DNA of 64,000 nucleotides, from positions 1 to 64,000 of the forward strand of contig CAYMIW010000002.1 in the NCBI GenBank assembly GCA_964390725.1, in the 5' to 3' direction. The translations under genes were made by a program, and so were the position numbers. Source of the stretch: JAABTH01 sp964390725 (lineage in GTDB: Bacteria; Bacillota; Dethiobacteria; DTU022). Under the pieces are notes generated by a model. The model was not told the origin of the DNA. It searched no databases and was given only the letters and a program-made list of their open reading frames with translations. Position 1 is the stretch's first letter, and the number at the start of each line of letters is the position of its first letter. Positions 1-7,900 of the stretch are shown here, in pieces.

Positions 1-144
1 AGCTGTTAGTTCTGACCGAAAAATGTTTTTTACACACAATTTAGGACTTGATCGTAGACTATAGTGGCAACAGGTAAGTATATAGTAAAAAACTAATGAA
101 GAACATTGCAAGACAGTAAGAGATCCTGGTTTTATTAGAGTGTA

Positions 145-510
145 GGGGCTGTGCAACTGGTTTCTTTCTTTGATGATTGCCGGGATATAGAGGAATCTCA
201 AGTCCGGGCCCATGAGCCGGTCACCAACGTGGAAAAGGCGTAAACGCCAACAGCGATTACGCACTCGCTGCTTAATCTAAAGTAGCGCATCCCTCCTTTC
301 CCCGGTTGGGGGAAAGATCAGGGGTGTCACTAATCCGGCCTACTGTTTAAGCGGTCGCTCCACCTCTTATGCGGGAAAATTAACGGAGCTGGCGCTGAAG
401 GATCCTGTTCCGGGGAGCCGGAGGCGCGACACACAAAGCCGGAACCAAGCTTGTAGATGCTTCTGTTGCTGGGCCTTCGGACGCGGGTTTGATTCCCGCC
501 GCCTCCACCA
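145..510 (+). ncRNA. ssrA: tmRNA (transfer-messenger RNA)
   Basis: The RNA rescues stalled ribosomes by acting as alanyl-tRNA and then as a short mRNA. The 3' end is a classic tRNA-like half: a T-arm with GCGGG/CCCGC stem near 483-501 and a CCA end at 508-510. The tag frame is visible at 246-275 and reads ANSDYALAA followed by TAA, with the usual ALAA degron; the resume codon may be GCC at 246 or one or two codons earlier. GC-rich pseudoknot-like helices follow the tag. The 5' end is placed at GGGGCT (145) from length (366 nt, usual size) and acceptor position. The acceptor pairing and the usual GGUUUCGAC block are imperfect there, so the exact 5' end is uncertain. Confidence 0.9.
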
Positions 511-521
511 ATTAAAGAATT

Positions 522-553
522 AAAACGCGCGAGCCTTTATGGGCTCGCGTTTT
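522..553 (+). terminator. rho-independent terminator of tmRNA
   Basis: The arms AAAACGCG-CGAGCC and GGGCTCGCGTTTT form a strong GC stem flanked by A and T runs, 12 nt after the CCA end. A very similar hairpin recurs at 7483-7503. Confidence 0.85.
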
Positions 554-678
554 GCTGTACTTTGGTGCAGATTGAAAAATATTAAGGATCTGTTGCGGGG
601 CTGCATTTGAAGATTAATTGGTTAACGTTTATATCATATGAAGGCAGTTTGATATATGCACAATTTTATGGATAACTG

Positions 679-757
679 TTGACAAGATAACATACGTTAT
701 ATATAATAACAAACGTTATATTAAATAACATATGTATTACTATATAACAACAGTTAT
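679..757 (+). promoter_or_regulatory. consensus promoter overlapped by four tandem TetR-type operators
   Basis: A perfect sigma-A promoter is present: TTGACA at 679-684, a 17-nt spacer, and TATAAT at 702-707. On and behind it lie four copies of ATAAC-N4-GTTAT, starting at 687, 706, 725 and 744. The spacing is exactly 19 bp each time, and the third copy has GTATT in its right arm. Copies 1 and 2 cover the spacer and the -10; copies 3 and 4 cover the start of transcription and the leader. The layout predicts tight autorepression by the TetR protein encoded directly downstream. Confidence 0.8.
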
Positions 758-770
758 AGGCGGTGTTCAA

Positions 771-1364
771 TTGATTCAACCAAGTGTTTACTCGCGTGAC
801 CAAATTATTGAGACTGCTTTTCAACTGATCCGTGAACAGGGTTGGAGTGCCTTTTCTGTAAGAGCAATTGCGAAAAAGCTTGGCTCATCAACCATGCCCG
901 TTTATTCGCACATGCGCTCCCTGGAAGAGCTGGAAAACGAACTGTGCAGTAAGGCACAGGAATTAATGAAGGAGTTTCAACAACGGCAATATACGGAACA
1001 TGTCCTGCTGAACCTGGCATTCGGTTATGTAGTTTTCGCCCGGGATGAAATAAACCTTTTCCGGTTTTTGTTCCTGGAAAAGCCAAGGAGGTTCGACATA
1101 GAGAATAGCACAGAGATGAAAGAATCATTTATGGCAGATTTCGGTCAACAAAGTGAAGCAGGAACGGCCCTGGCAGCGCTGCAGGAAGCGGGGCAGGAAA
1201 CGATTATTCAGTACACCTGGATTTTTACCCACGGCCTGGCTACACTGGTAAATTCAGGGGCTTTGGGTTCATGTTCAGACCAGCTAATTTTACGTTACTT
1301 GAAAGATGCAGGAGAAGCGTTTTATATTCTGGGAGTTGGCAGGGAAGACAGTAAGAAAAGCTGA
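771..1364 (+). CDS. TetR/AcrR family transcriptional regulator
   Basis: This is a one-domain repressor of about 197 residues. The N-terminal helix-turn-helix reads as SRDQIIETAFQLI, then FSVRAIAKKLGSSTMPVYSHM, typical of TetR proteins, followed by a helical ligand-binding domain. An ATG at 732 is in frame, but it lies inside the operator array. TTG at 771 has GGCGGTG a few bases upstream and gives the usual distance to the HTH, so I chose it. The gene is first in a likely operon with the membrane protein at 1413 and the acetyltransferase at 2374. Its ligand is unknown. The product probably controls its own promoter. Confidence 0.85.
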   Translation: MIQPSVYSRDQIIETAFQLIREQGWSAFSVRAIAKKLGSSTMPVYSHMRSLEELENELCSKAQELMKEFQQRQYTEHVLLNLAFGYVVFARDEINLFRFLFLEKPRRFDIENSTEMKESFMADFGQQSEAGTALAALQEAGQETIIQYTWIFTHGLATLVNSGALGSCSDQLILRYLKDAGEAFYILGVGREDSKKS

Positions 1365-1412
1365 GTAACATTAAGTTTAAACTAACTTTGAATAAATCTG
1401 GGAGGAGAAATA

Positions 1413-2405
1413 ATGGAAAGAAGGAAAAATACAATTTGGAAGTTTGTTGGGCGGTTTGTTTTGCTCTATACCATCGTTTACACCATTGTCGCATTGATAT
1501 TCGTAAATATCCAGCGCACCCTGCCTGCAGCCGGGCGTGTTGCCCTGGACTTCTTTGAGCCGTACAGTTTGAGCTTCAACGAAACGTTGGCACAGGTAAT
1601 AATCGGAGCTGTGATGGCTCTCGTCCTCTATCCTTTTTCTGAGATGATCATAAAAGGTAAACGGGGTTGGTTAATTCTGTTTGCTGCACTGTGGGGAGTA
1701 GCCCTTTTGGGCTCCCTGGAACCAAAACCAGGGACGATTGAAGGAATGATTTATACGGAGACGACGGTTGTCGAACATTTACTGGTACTGGCTGCCGGAG
1801 CCGTGCAGGTGCTGTTTTTTTCCTGGTTGTTACTGCGGTGGGAGAAGTGGAGTGCCGGCATAAGTGAGATCACCGGCAGAGTAACAACGGAGGGTTTAAA
1901 CATACGGGGCTATGCAAGCCGCTTTACCCTGCTGCACTTGCTGGTATATCTCATGGTGGGGGCGCTGTTCTATCAAATTTCAGGATACGATGAAGCCCTG
2001 GCTACCATGGAGATGTTTGAACTCTGGCGTCCCATGGATAATATGATCATGGTTAGTGCAGTATTTTTTGGGCAGATTGTACGCGGCGCCATCCTGGCCC
2101 TGTTGCTCCTGCCATTTTACAGCACCTACATTAATAAGAAGCGGGGCTGGCTGCTATTGTTTGGTCTGCTGTTCGGCCTGAAGGTTCTGGCTACGGTAAT
2201 ATCCGTCCCCGCCACATCATCTGAATTCATCCAGGGGTTGCATGATTCGCTGACCGGATTACCAGAAATCACGACCCAAACACTGATTTTTGCCTCGCTA
2301 TTCTTTATCTGGGAAAGAAAGAAGAATAAAAAGCAACAACTCTCCAAAAGCACTGGTTCCCCGGGAGGTGTAAATGAGAATGAACATCAGCATGGAGAAG
2401 TTTAA
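1413..2405 (+). CDS. polytopic membrane protein with internal duplication
   Basis: A 330-residue hydrophobic protein with about eight predicted membrane segments; I do not recognise the family. The two halves resemble each other. Each starts with an RF-x-LL segment (near residues 14 and 170) and carries a KRGWL-x-LF motif (residues 83-90 and 243-250) after a GA-x-x-AL stretch, so the gene looks like an old tandem duplication of a four-helix unit. GGGAGG lies 7 nt before the ATG. It follows the TetR gene by 48 bp and overlaps the next gene by 31 bp, so it is probably the main target of the repressor. A transport or stress role is inference only. Confidence 0.8.
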   Translation: MERRKNTIWKFVGRFVLLYTIVYTIVALIFVNIQRTLPAAGRVALDFFEPYSLSFNETLAQVIIGAVMALVLYPFSEMIIKGKRGWLILFAALWGVALLGSLEPKPGTIEGMIYTETTVVEHLLVLAAGAVQVLFFSWLLLRWEKWSAGISEITGRVTTEGLNIRGYASRFTLLHLLVYLMVGALFYQISGYDEALATMEMFELWRPMDNMIMVSAVFFGQIVRGAILALLLLPFYSTYINKKRGWLLLFGLLFGLKVLATVISVPATSSEFIQGLHDSLTGLPEITTQTLIFASLFFIWERKKNKKQQLSKSTGSPGGVNENEHQHGEV

Positions 2406-2982
2406 TCCGGGAAAACATGATTCCCACCTGGTGGCCACCCTGATTTATGCAGCAGATCGGGAGTTTAATGAAATTGTTTACGGCAACGAGGCAGCAGGGG
2501 TGGCAGTAATTAAGAAAATGATGGAGATGGATCACAATTACTTTACCTATCCTCATGTTGACTGTGCCGTTCATAATGGTGAAGTGACGGGGGTGCTGGT
2601 GGGCTTTACGGGCAGGGAAAAGCAGCAACTGGACCAGGGATCGGCTAAAGCTTTTGCCCGGGTGTTTGGGTTCTGGTCATTCTTGTTTAAAAAAATTCCT
2701 GTTTATATGAAAATGGCCAAATTTACCTGGAATAAGATCGACGAAGACGGGTACCTGGTTAACAGCCTATGTGTAGTACCCGCACACCGCAGTCAGGGAA
2801 TAGGCGCGCACATGCTGGAATCAGTCTATGAAAAATACGATAAGGTCTATCTTGACGTAAACATGCATAATGAAAAGGCATTAAAATTCTACCAAAGGAA
2901 TGGCTTTGAAATTAAATCTTATAACAGCATAATTTATAAAGGGAAAAAAGTGGGCGCCTATTCCATTAAGAGAGGAAGCTGA
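2374..2982 (+). CDS. GNAT family N-acetyltransferase
   Basis: A 202-residue acetyltransferase. The acetyl-CoA loop is visible as VVPAHRSQGIGAHML (motif A, about residues 131-145), followed by the C-terminal DVNMHNEKALKFYQRNGF segment that is typical of the fold. The start at 2374 has GGGAGGTG 5-7 nt upstream and overlaps the end of the preceding membrane gene, pointing to translational coupling. ATG codons at 2380 and 2392 are possible alternatives. The substrate cannot be read from sequence. Co-transcription with the TetR gene and the membrane protein is likely. Confidence 0.85.
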   Translation: MRMNISMEKFNPGKHDSHLVATLIYAADREFNEIVYGNEAAGVAVIKKMMEMDHNYFTYPHVDCAVHNGEVTGVLVGFTGREKQQLDQGSAKAFARVFGFWSFLFKKIPVYMKMAKFTWNKIDEDGYLVNSLCVVPAHRSQGIGAHMLESVYEKYDKVYLDVNMHNEKALKFYQRNGFEIKSYNSIIYKGKKVGAYSIKRGS

Positions 2983-3002
2983 AGTGTAAGTTCGGGATAA
3001 GT

Positions 3003-3158
3003 ATGATTGATCCTATAGTAACTCCATTGCTATCAATCGTTTTCGCACTGTATGCCCTGATTATTGTAATGATATTTGGGCCTCGCAAATTATCAGGAAC
3101 AAATGAAATACCCATTGATAACGCTAAAAAAACATGGGTAATTGAGGAGAAAGGTTAA
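3003..3158 (+). CDS. small single-span membrane protein
   Basis: A 51-residue frame beginning MIDPIVTPLL, with one hydrophobic segment (residues 4-26) and a polar tail ending in EEKG. It begins 20 bp after the acetyltransferase stop. The ribosome site is weak (GGGATAAG). I do not recognise a family. It may be a genuine small membrane protein at the end of the operon or chance coding. Confidence 0.4.
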   Translation: MIDPIVTPLLSIVFALYALIIVMIFGPRKLSGTNEIPIDNAKKTWVIEEKG

Positions 3159-3197
3159 TCAGCATATCACAGTGGAATAGCTGACAGGAGGTAGGCA

Positions 3198-3371
3198 ATG
3201 TCTGCAAATGACAAACGGACAGCCAACAGTTATCTAACAGCATATTTTATTTTAACGTTTGCTTTCACCTGGTTCTCACTCCCCTTAAGAAAGGCTGGCT
3301 ATCTCATTAAGCTTGCTGGAATGACAGGAGTGAATGGTAAGTATTATGAGTGTACAAAAGATGACTCATAA
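3198..3371 (+). pseudogene. truncated CPBP-type membrane protease fragment
   Basis: A 57-residue frame with an excellent ribosome site (AGGAGG, 7 nt before ATG). The N-terminus contains YLTAYFILTFAFTW, which resembles the first membrane helix of CPBP (CaaX/bacteriocin-processing) intramembrane proteases. The frame stops after the first helix, and no EExxR or other catalytic motif follows. I read it as a leftover N-terminal stub of a larger gene. The family assignment rests on one helix, so it is tentative. Confidence 0.45.
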
Positions 3372-3700
3372 CGGATGGAGTAAACTTCATTGAATTTGGT
3401 GAAGTTTATATTACTGATACAAGATAGGTGCTGAACTCGGTAAGAGGAGATTTCTAAATATTTAAAAATAATTTTCGGGGGAGGATTATTGTGGTAATAG
3501 AAAGAACTATATAGGTAACACATTTATTGCTATTAGTAATACGCAGTCTTCCGGGTGAAAGCCCTTTTATTTTATCACAACGGTAGCACTAATTATAATT
3601 AATGTAGCACTATAATTATACTGATATTCACAGGTGGTGGTTGGGTTGACTATTTTTTGGAGTGAGCGTATGAACAATAAATATATTGGGAGGGTAAGTA
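3372..3700 (+). other. intergenic region with 21-bp direct repeat
   Basis: No gene is supported here. Two copies of GTAGCACTA start at 3583 and 3604, each followed by an AT-rich TTATAATTA-like stretch, giving a 21-bp (two-turn) repeat upstream of the FmdE gene. This is a plausible regulator-binding site. I found no recognisable cobalamin or molybdenum-cofactor riboswitch core. Confidence 0.4.
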
Positions 3701-4321
3701 ATGAATGTTGATAAAGCATCCTGGGAAAAAGCTGTCGAGTTTCATGGTCATGTCTGTCCGGGCTTGGCTGTTGGTTACAGGGTAGCTGAGATTGCCCTGG
3801 CAAACTTGCAAGAAAAGAGGGCGGACGACGAGGAAATTGTAGCGGTAGTTGAAAATGATGCCTGCGGCATTGATGCAATTATGGTTGTGACAGGTTGTAC
3901 TCCGGGCAAGGGAAACCTCATATTTAAAGATACGGGTAAACAGGTATACACTTTTGGCTGTCGTGGTTCAGAAAAAGCGGTTCGTATTTCAGTGGACGGG
4001 GAAATATTGCATGGCAATCCGGAAATGAGAAAGCTATTTCAAAAGGTGATTGAAGGAAGCGCTACCCCTGAAGAACGAGCACATTGCGACAGATTACGTG
4101 AGCAAAAGATGGACGATATTTTAGCAATGCCGAAAGAAAGGTTTGCTATGGTCAGAGAGGTAGAATTTAATTTGCCTGGAAAGGCCCGCTTATTTTCTTC
4201 TCTGAAATGTGCTTGCTGTGGAGAGTATGCCATGGAGCCAAGAACAAGAAATCAAAATGGAAAAGTAGTTTGTTTAGATTGTTTTGAGAGCTATAACAGG
4301 AGTATAAAAATTAATGATTAG
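3701..4321 (+). CDS. FmdE family protein (formylmethanofuran dehydrogenase subunit E-like) with C-terminal zinc finger
   Basis: A 206-residue protein. The FmdE domain shows the hallmark FHGHVCPGLAVGYR (His15, His17, Cys19) and a second conserved cysteine in NDACGIDAI (Cys55). The C-terminus carries CACCGE and CLDC (cysteines 170-173 and 191/194), a zinc-ribbon seen in part of the family. In bacteria without methanofuran, FmdE proteins are often found beside metal or molybdenum/tungsten functions, and the exact reaction is not settled. Here it is 55 bp upstream of a complete importer for a metal chelate or cofactor, so it may handle the imported metal. It starts after GGGAGG. Confidence 0.85.
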   Translation: MNVDKASWEKAVEFHGHVCPGLAVGYRVAEIALANLQEKRADDEEIVAVVENDACGIDAIMVVTGCTPGKGNLIFKDTGKQVYTFGCRGSEKAVRISVDGEILHGNPEMRKLFQKVIEGSATPEERAHCDRLREQKMDDILAMPKERFAMVREVEFNLPGKARLFSSLKCACCGEYAMEPRTRNQNGKVVCLDCFESYNRSIKIND

Positions 4322-4376
4322 AGTACGAGTCCTAAATAAGTTGATTCTAAAACGAACAGAAAGGGATTGAACGGTC

Positions 4377-5516
4377 ATGAAAAAATTGAGCTTATTAATT
4401 ATAGTTATGGGTCTTATTGTTGGCATGGCTTCAGGATGTGGAACTGATCTAGCTGACGAGCCCTCTGAGGAATCTGTTCAATCGTCCGAAGAGACTGCGG
4501 AGATAACAGTACTAACTATCACCGATATGGCTGGGCGCGTGGTAGAAATACCTGCAAACGTGGAGAGTATTGTTGCCCTGGGAAACGTACCGCGTATGGT
4601 CACTTACCTTGGGGTGGCAGCTAATGTGGTCGGTTATAGCGGCATGCAGCCTGATACTGTCACCCCGGGCACAGCTTACGCTTATGCTACAAAAGACCTG
4701 TGGGCAGATGTTCCCATGGTCGGGACAGATGCAGCAGGGGCGAATGATTATTACCCGGAAGAAATCATCAGGGTAAACCCTGATGTAATATTATGTTCTT
4801 ATCCATCAGAACTGGCAGATGAAATTCAGATGAAAACCGGGATTCCGGTTGTTGCAGTAGAAATGGGGACTTTATTTGGGGAGGATTATGAAGAAGCACT
4901 TCGCCTACTGGCGCATGTTTGCGGTATTCCGGAAAAAGCAGAAGAAGTTATTGCTTTCATAAACAATTGTCTTAATGACCTTAATGCAAGAACAGCAAGT
5001 ATTCCTGATGCCGATAAACCGGCAATTTTGGGAGCAGCTGCATCTTTCAGAGGCGGTCATGGCATAGAAGGCGTTTACGTAAACAATCGGATATTCAGTG
5101 CAATAAATGCAAATGATGTTACTATCGGCATCGCAGACACAATTGGCGGTATGCTGGTTGACAGAGAACAGATCATCGGCTGGAATCCCGAGTATATCAT
5201 TTTTGATTCAAGTAACTTTCATATTGTTAAGGATGATTTTAAAACCAATCCTGATTTTTATGCTCAACTTTCAGCAGTTGAAAATGAGAAACTTTATCAG
5301 ACCCCCAATGCCACATCATATTATTCAAACCTCGAGATTCCTCTTGTAACCGCTTATTTTGTTGGCGGTCTAATTTATCCGGAGCAGTTTGAGGATGTAG
5401 TATTTGAAGATAAGGCAAATGAGATTTTCAAATTCTTCCTTGGGGTTGATGACTATTTGGGCGAGCTCGAAGCATTTGGGTTAGGGTATAATGTTGTAGC
5501 TCTAGGAGATAATTAA
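4377..5516 (+). CDS. ABC transporter substrate-binding lipoprotein (FecB/BtuF type)
   Basis: A 379-residue extracellular binding protein of the family that captures iron-siderophores, cobalamin or related metal chelates. A lipoprotein signal ends at Cys21 (GMASGC), followed by an acidic linker. The mature part starts with the TITDMAGRVVEIPANVESIVAL pattern typical of this fold. It overlaps or abuts the permease gene (stop at 5514-5516, next ATG at 5516). Substrate is unknown: siderophore, cobalamin, molybdate/tungstate chelate and haem are all possible. The adjacent FmdE gene favours a metal-related cargo. Confidence 0.88.
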   Translation: MKKLSLLIIVMGLIVGMASGCGTDLADEPSEESVQSSEETAEITVLTITDMAGRVVEIPANVESIVALGNVPRMVTYLGVAANVVGYSGMQPDTVTPGTAYAYATKDLWADVPMVGTDAAGANDYYPEEIIRVNPDVILCSYPSELADEIQMKTGIPVVAVEMGTLFGEDYEEALRLLAHVCGIPEKAEEVIAFINNCLNDLNARTASIPDADKPAILGAAASFRGGHGIEGVYVNNRIFSAINANDVTIGIADTIGGMLVDREQIIGWNPEYIIFDSSNFHIVKDDFKTNPDFYAQLSAVENEKLYQTPNATSYYSNLEIPLVTAYFVGGLIYPEQFEDVVFEDKANEIFKFFLGVDDYLGELEAFGLGYNVVALGDN

Positions 5517-6601
5517 TGCTGGATCAACCTTTTTCTCAGGTAGAGTTATATAATGCCTTCATTAGGCGCAAAAAACTGGTGTTTGCGATTTCAATGATTG
5601 TTACGCTCGGTATTGCACTTTTTGCAGTCAGTAAGGGCTCCCTGGATATTCCCCTGGCGGATGTCATCAGAACAATTATCGGCAGGGGAGATTCACAGTC
5701 CCAAACGGTGATCATGAACATCAGAATTCCGCGGGTTGCAACGGCAATTCTTGTGGGCGCTTCTCTGGCTGTTTGTGGTGCTGTGATGCAGTGTGTTCTG
5801 CAAAACCCGCTGGCTTCAGCATCGACCCTGGGGGTATCGCAGGGTGCTGCTTTTGGTGCTGCCTTTGGGATTATTTTTCTTGGCGGCGGAGCGGTGCAAA
5901 CAGCTTCTGCCGCCACTGCGATTGCTATAAACAATCCATATGTAGTATCGTTAAGTGCTTTTCTTTTTGGTTCGATGTCTACCTTCGTGATTATTGCACT
6001 ATCTCAGTTTAAGAAAGATTTGGGTCCGGCCGGGCTCATACTGGCCGGTGTTGCCCTGAGCTCTTTATTTGCCGGCGGCAGCGCTTTGCTTCAGTATTTT
6101 GCTGATGAAACAAGAATTGCTGCTGTTGTATTCTGGACTTTTGGAAACCTGGGCGCAGCCGGCTGGCGTGAAATTATAGTGCTTTCAGTGGTTTTTTCCG
6201 CTACCCTGATATTTTTTATGTTTAACCGCTGGAATTACAATGCAATGGAAAGTGGGGCTGATACGGCAAGGAGTCTGGGTGTTAACACCAGGGCGGTTAT
6301 GGTAATCAGTATGGCTATAGGCTCTTTGGCATCGGCAGTTGCCGTATCATTCGTGGGAATTATTAGTTTTGTCGGGCTTATCGCTCCACATATAATGCGC
6401 AGAATAATAGGCAACGATTACCGCTACCTGATACCGTGTTCAGCAGTTGCAGGAGCAATGCTCCTCATTTTAGCTGATACATTTGCCCGGTTAATTATCA
6501 AACCGGTTATACTTCCCATCGGGGCGATCACTTCATTTTTAGGTGCGCCCATGTTTCTTTACCTGCTGTTCAGGGGGCTGCAGAATAATGGTAAATATTA
6601 A
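5516..6601 (+). CDS. ABC transporter permease (FecCD/BtuC family)
   Basis: A 361-residue membrane protein with about ten hydrophobic segments. It has the family pattern RIPRVATAILVGASLAVCGAVMQ (near residues 68-90) and NPLASASTLGVSQGAAFGA, and the C-terminal SFVGLIAPHIMRRIIGNDYR loop that contacts the ATPase. It forms the membrane channel for the binding protein encoded just upstream. The ATP-binding gene begins inside its last codons, so the three genes are one transcription unit. Confidence 0.93.
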   Translation: MLDQPFSQVELYNAFIRRKKLVFAISMIVTLGIALFAVSKGSLDIPLADVIRTIIGRGDSQSQTVIMNIRIPRVATAILVGASLAVCGAVMQCVLQNPLASASTLGVSQGAAFGAAFGIIFLGGGAVQTASAATAIAINNPYVVSLSAFLFGSMSTFVIIALSQFKKDLGPAGLILAGVALSSLFAGGSALLQYFADETRIAAVVFWTFGNLGAAGWREIIVLSVVFSATLIFFMFNRWNYNAMESGADTARSLGVNTRAVMVISMAIGSLASAVAVSFVGIISFVGLIAPHIMRRIIGNDYRYLIPCSAVAGAMLLILADTFARLIIKPVILPIGAITSFLGAPMFLYLLFRGLQNNGKY

Positions 6602-7388
6602 TCAAATGTCTTTCACTTATAAAGCGGGTTCAAGAAATGTGCTTGAGAAGATCAGTTTTGACCTGCAGAATAAACAGTGTGTTGCCATTTTGGGTAATAA
6701 CGGAGCAGGCAAAAGCACGTTAATTAAATGCATTAATCGTATTTGCCCTGCCCAGAAAGGCATAGTTCTGGTTGATGGCAAAAATGTTTTCGAAATGAAG
6801 AGAAATGCACTGGCTCAAAATATTTCATATGTAGCTCAAGATAATAAGTCGCTTAATATGACTGTATTTGATGCAATTCTTCTTGGTCGAAAACCATATA
6901 TCAAGTGGGACGCAACGTCAGAAGATATGCAGATCGTGCGCGACATAATGAAGAAAATGAAGTTGGAAGACTTTGCACTGCGCAATGTTGCCGAGCTTTC
7001 AGGCGGAGAAACACAGAAGGTAATGCTGGCCAGAGCGCTTGCCCAGGAACCAAGACTATTACTGCTTGATGAGCCCACGAGCAACCTTGACCCGCGCAAT
7101 CAACATGAAGTGCTCCGTCTAGTTAAGATAATCGCCCGGGAGCACAATATCTGCGTGGCTATCGTTATTCACGACCTCAACCTCGCGGTTCGTTACTGCG
7201 ACCGTTTCTTATTCCTCAAGGAGTCGAAAGTTTTTTCTTATGGCGGCTTAGAGGTTATGACCCCGGAAAATATAGAAGAAGTATATCAAATACATGCTCA
7301 AATTATAGAATACAAAGGAGTCCCGGTTATAGTTCCTTTTCCTGATGATGAAGTAAATGTTAATTATTCTGTCGGAAAAATTAAATAA
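6588..7388 (+). CDS. ABC transporter ATP-binding protein (FecE/BtuD type)
   Basis: A 266-residue ATPase that powers the importer. Walker A is GNNGAGKST, the signature is LSGGE, and Walker B is LLLLDEPTSNLDP, followed by the switch histidine in VIHDLN. I start it at the ATG at 6588 (MVNINQMSF), which has GGGGG about 10 nt upstream and overlaps the permease stop by 14 bp. Longer in-frame extensions would lie within the permease. A weak hairpin at 7483 may end the operon. Confidence 0.92.
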   Translation: MVNINQMSFTYKAGSRNVLEKISFDLQNKQCVAILGNNGAGKSTLIKCINRICPAQKGIVLVDGKNVFEMKRNALAQNISYVAQDNKSLNMTVFDAILLGRKPYIKWDATSEDMQIVRDIMKKMKLEDFALRNVAELSGGETQKVMLARALAQEPRLLLLDEPTSNLDPRNQHEVLRLVKIIAREHNICVAIVIHDLNLAVRYCDRFLFLKESKVFSYGGLEVMTPENIEEVYQIHAQIIEYKGVPVIVPFPDDEVNVNYSVGKIK

Positions 7389-7707
7389 AAGCAAATAAAA
7401 GCTTTAGCCGTAGACTCCCCGGTCATGGATAGATTTAAAGTGAAAGATTGTTGGTAAACATACAATTAAATCTCCAATATGTGCGAGCTTTAAATGAGCT
7501 CGCGCTTTGCCGTACCGTATTATATGCAAAACTATTATGCCAAAATATTGTTTTGCAATAATAATTTTGGTATGGTAGCCAGTAAAAGTACAGCAGGAAT
7601 TTAGTATAAGGGAATGAATAATAGCTGTAAAGGGTACCTAGCCTGTTGTAATATTAAAGCATATGAGCAAGTAGAGGCTATATTTATGGGAGGTGTATCA
7701 GAGGTAC
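7389..7707 (+). other. intergenic region at the edge of the accessory island
   Basis: No gene is supported. It contains the GCGAGCT/AGCTCGC hairpin at 7483-7503 and AT-rich sequence with short inverted repeats around 7540-7580. Confidence 0.5.
7483..7503 (+). terminator. hairpin, possible terminator of the importer operon
   Basis: GCGAGCT and AGCTCGC form a 7-bp stem with a 7-nt loop, followed by GCTTTGCC, so the T-run is poor. The sequence from here to 7516 resembles the tmRNA terminator and the bases after it (529-560). Confidence 0.4.
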
Positions 7708-7839
7708 ATGTCTGAATGTGTGTCACTTGTTTTAGTTTCTATAGGCATCGCACTAAACCTTGTGGGTTTTATTTGTCAGGCAAAGCACTTTGCAATGGCT
7801 GGCGCGCCTATAGCAGTGAGCCGCTATAGCCAAGGGTAA
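7708..7839 (+). CDS. small hydrophobic protein, function unknown
   Basis: A 43-residue frame beginning MSECVSLVLVSIGIALNL, with one membrane-like helix. GAGG lies 3 nt before the ATG and GGGAGG further upstream. No family is recognised. It sits 61 bp before another unknown short gene and may be a remnant of a larger membrane protein. Confidence 0.35.
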   Translation: MSECVSLVLVSIGIALNLVGFICQAKHFAMAGAPIAVSRYSQG

Positions 7840-7900
7840 TAAAGTTTAAAAGAAGATAAAAACGAATGTTAATAAATTAAAGCTTTGGTCAAAGAAAAGG

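Noticed and set aside
3400..3700. Cobalamin or molybdenum-cofactor riboswitch upstream of the FmdE gene
   Set aside because: GGGTGAAAGCCC at about 3553 looked suggestive, but the conserved cores of these riboswitches are absent.
5536..5934. Minus-strand frame of 132 codons
   Set aside because: It lies wholly inside the clear permease gene on the other strand and has no features of its own.
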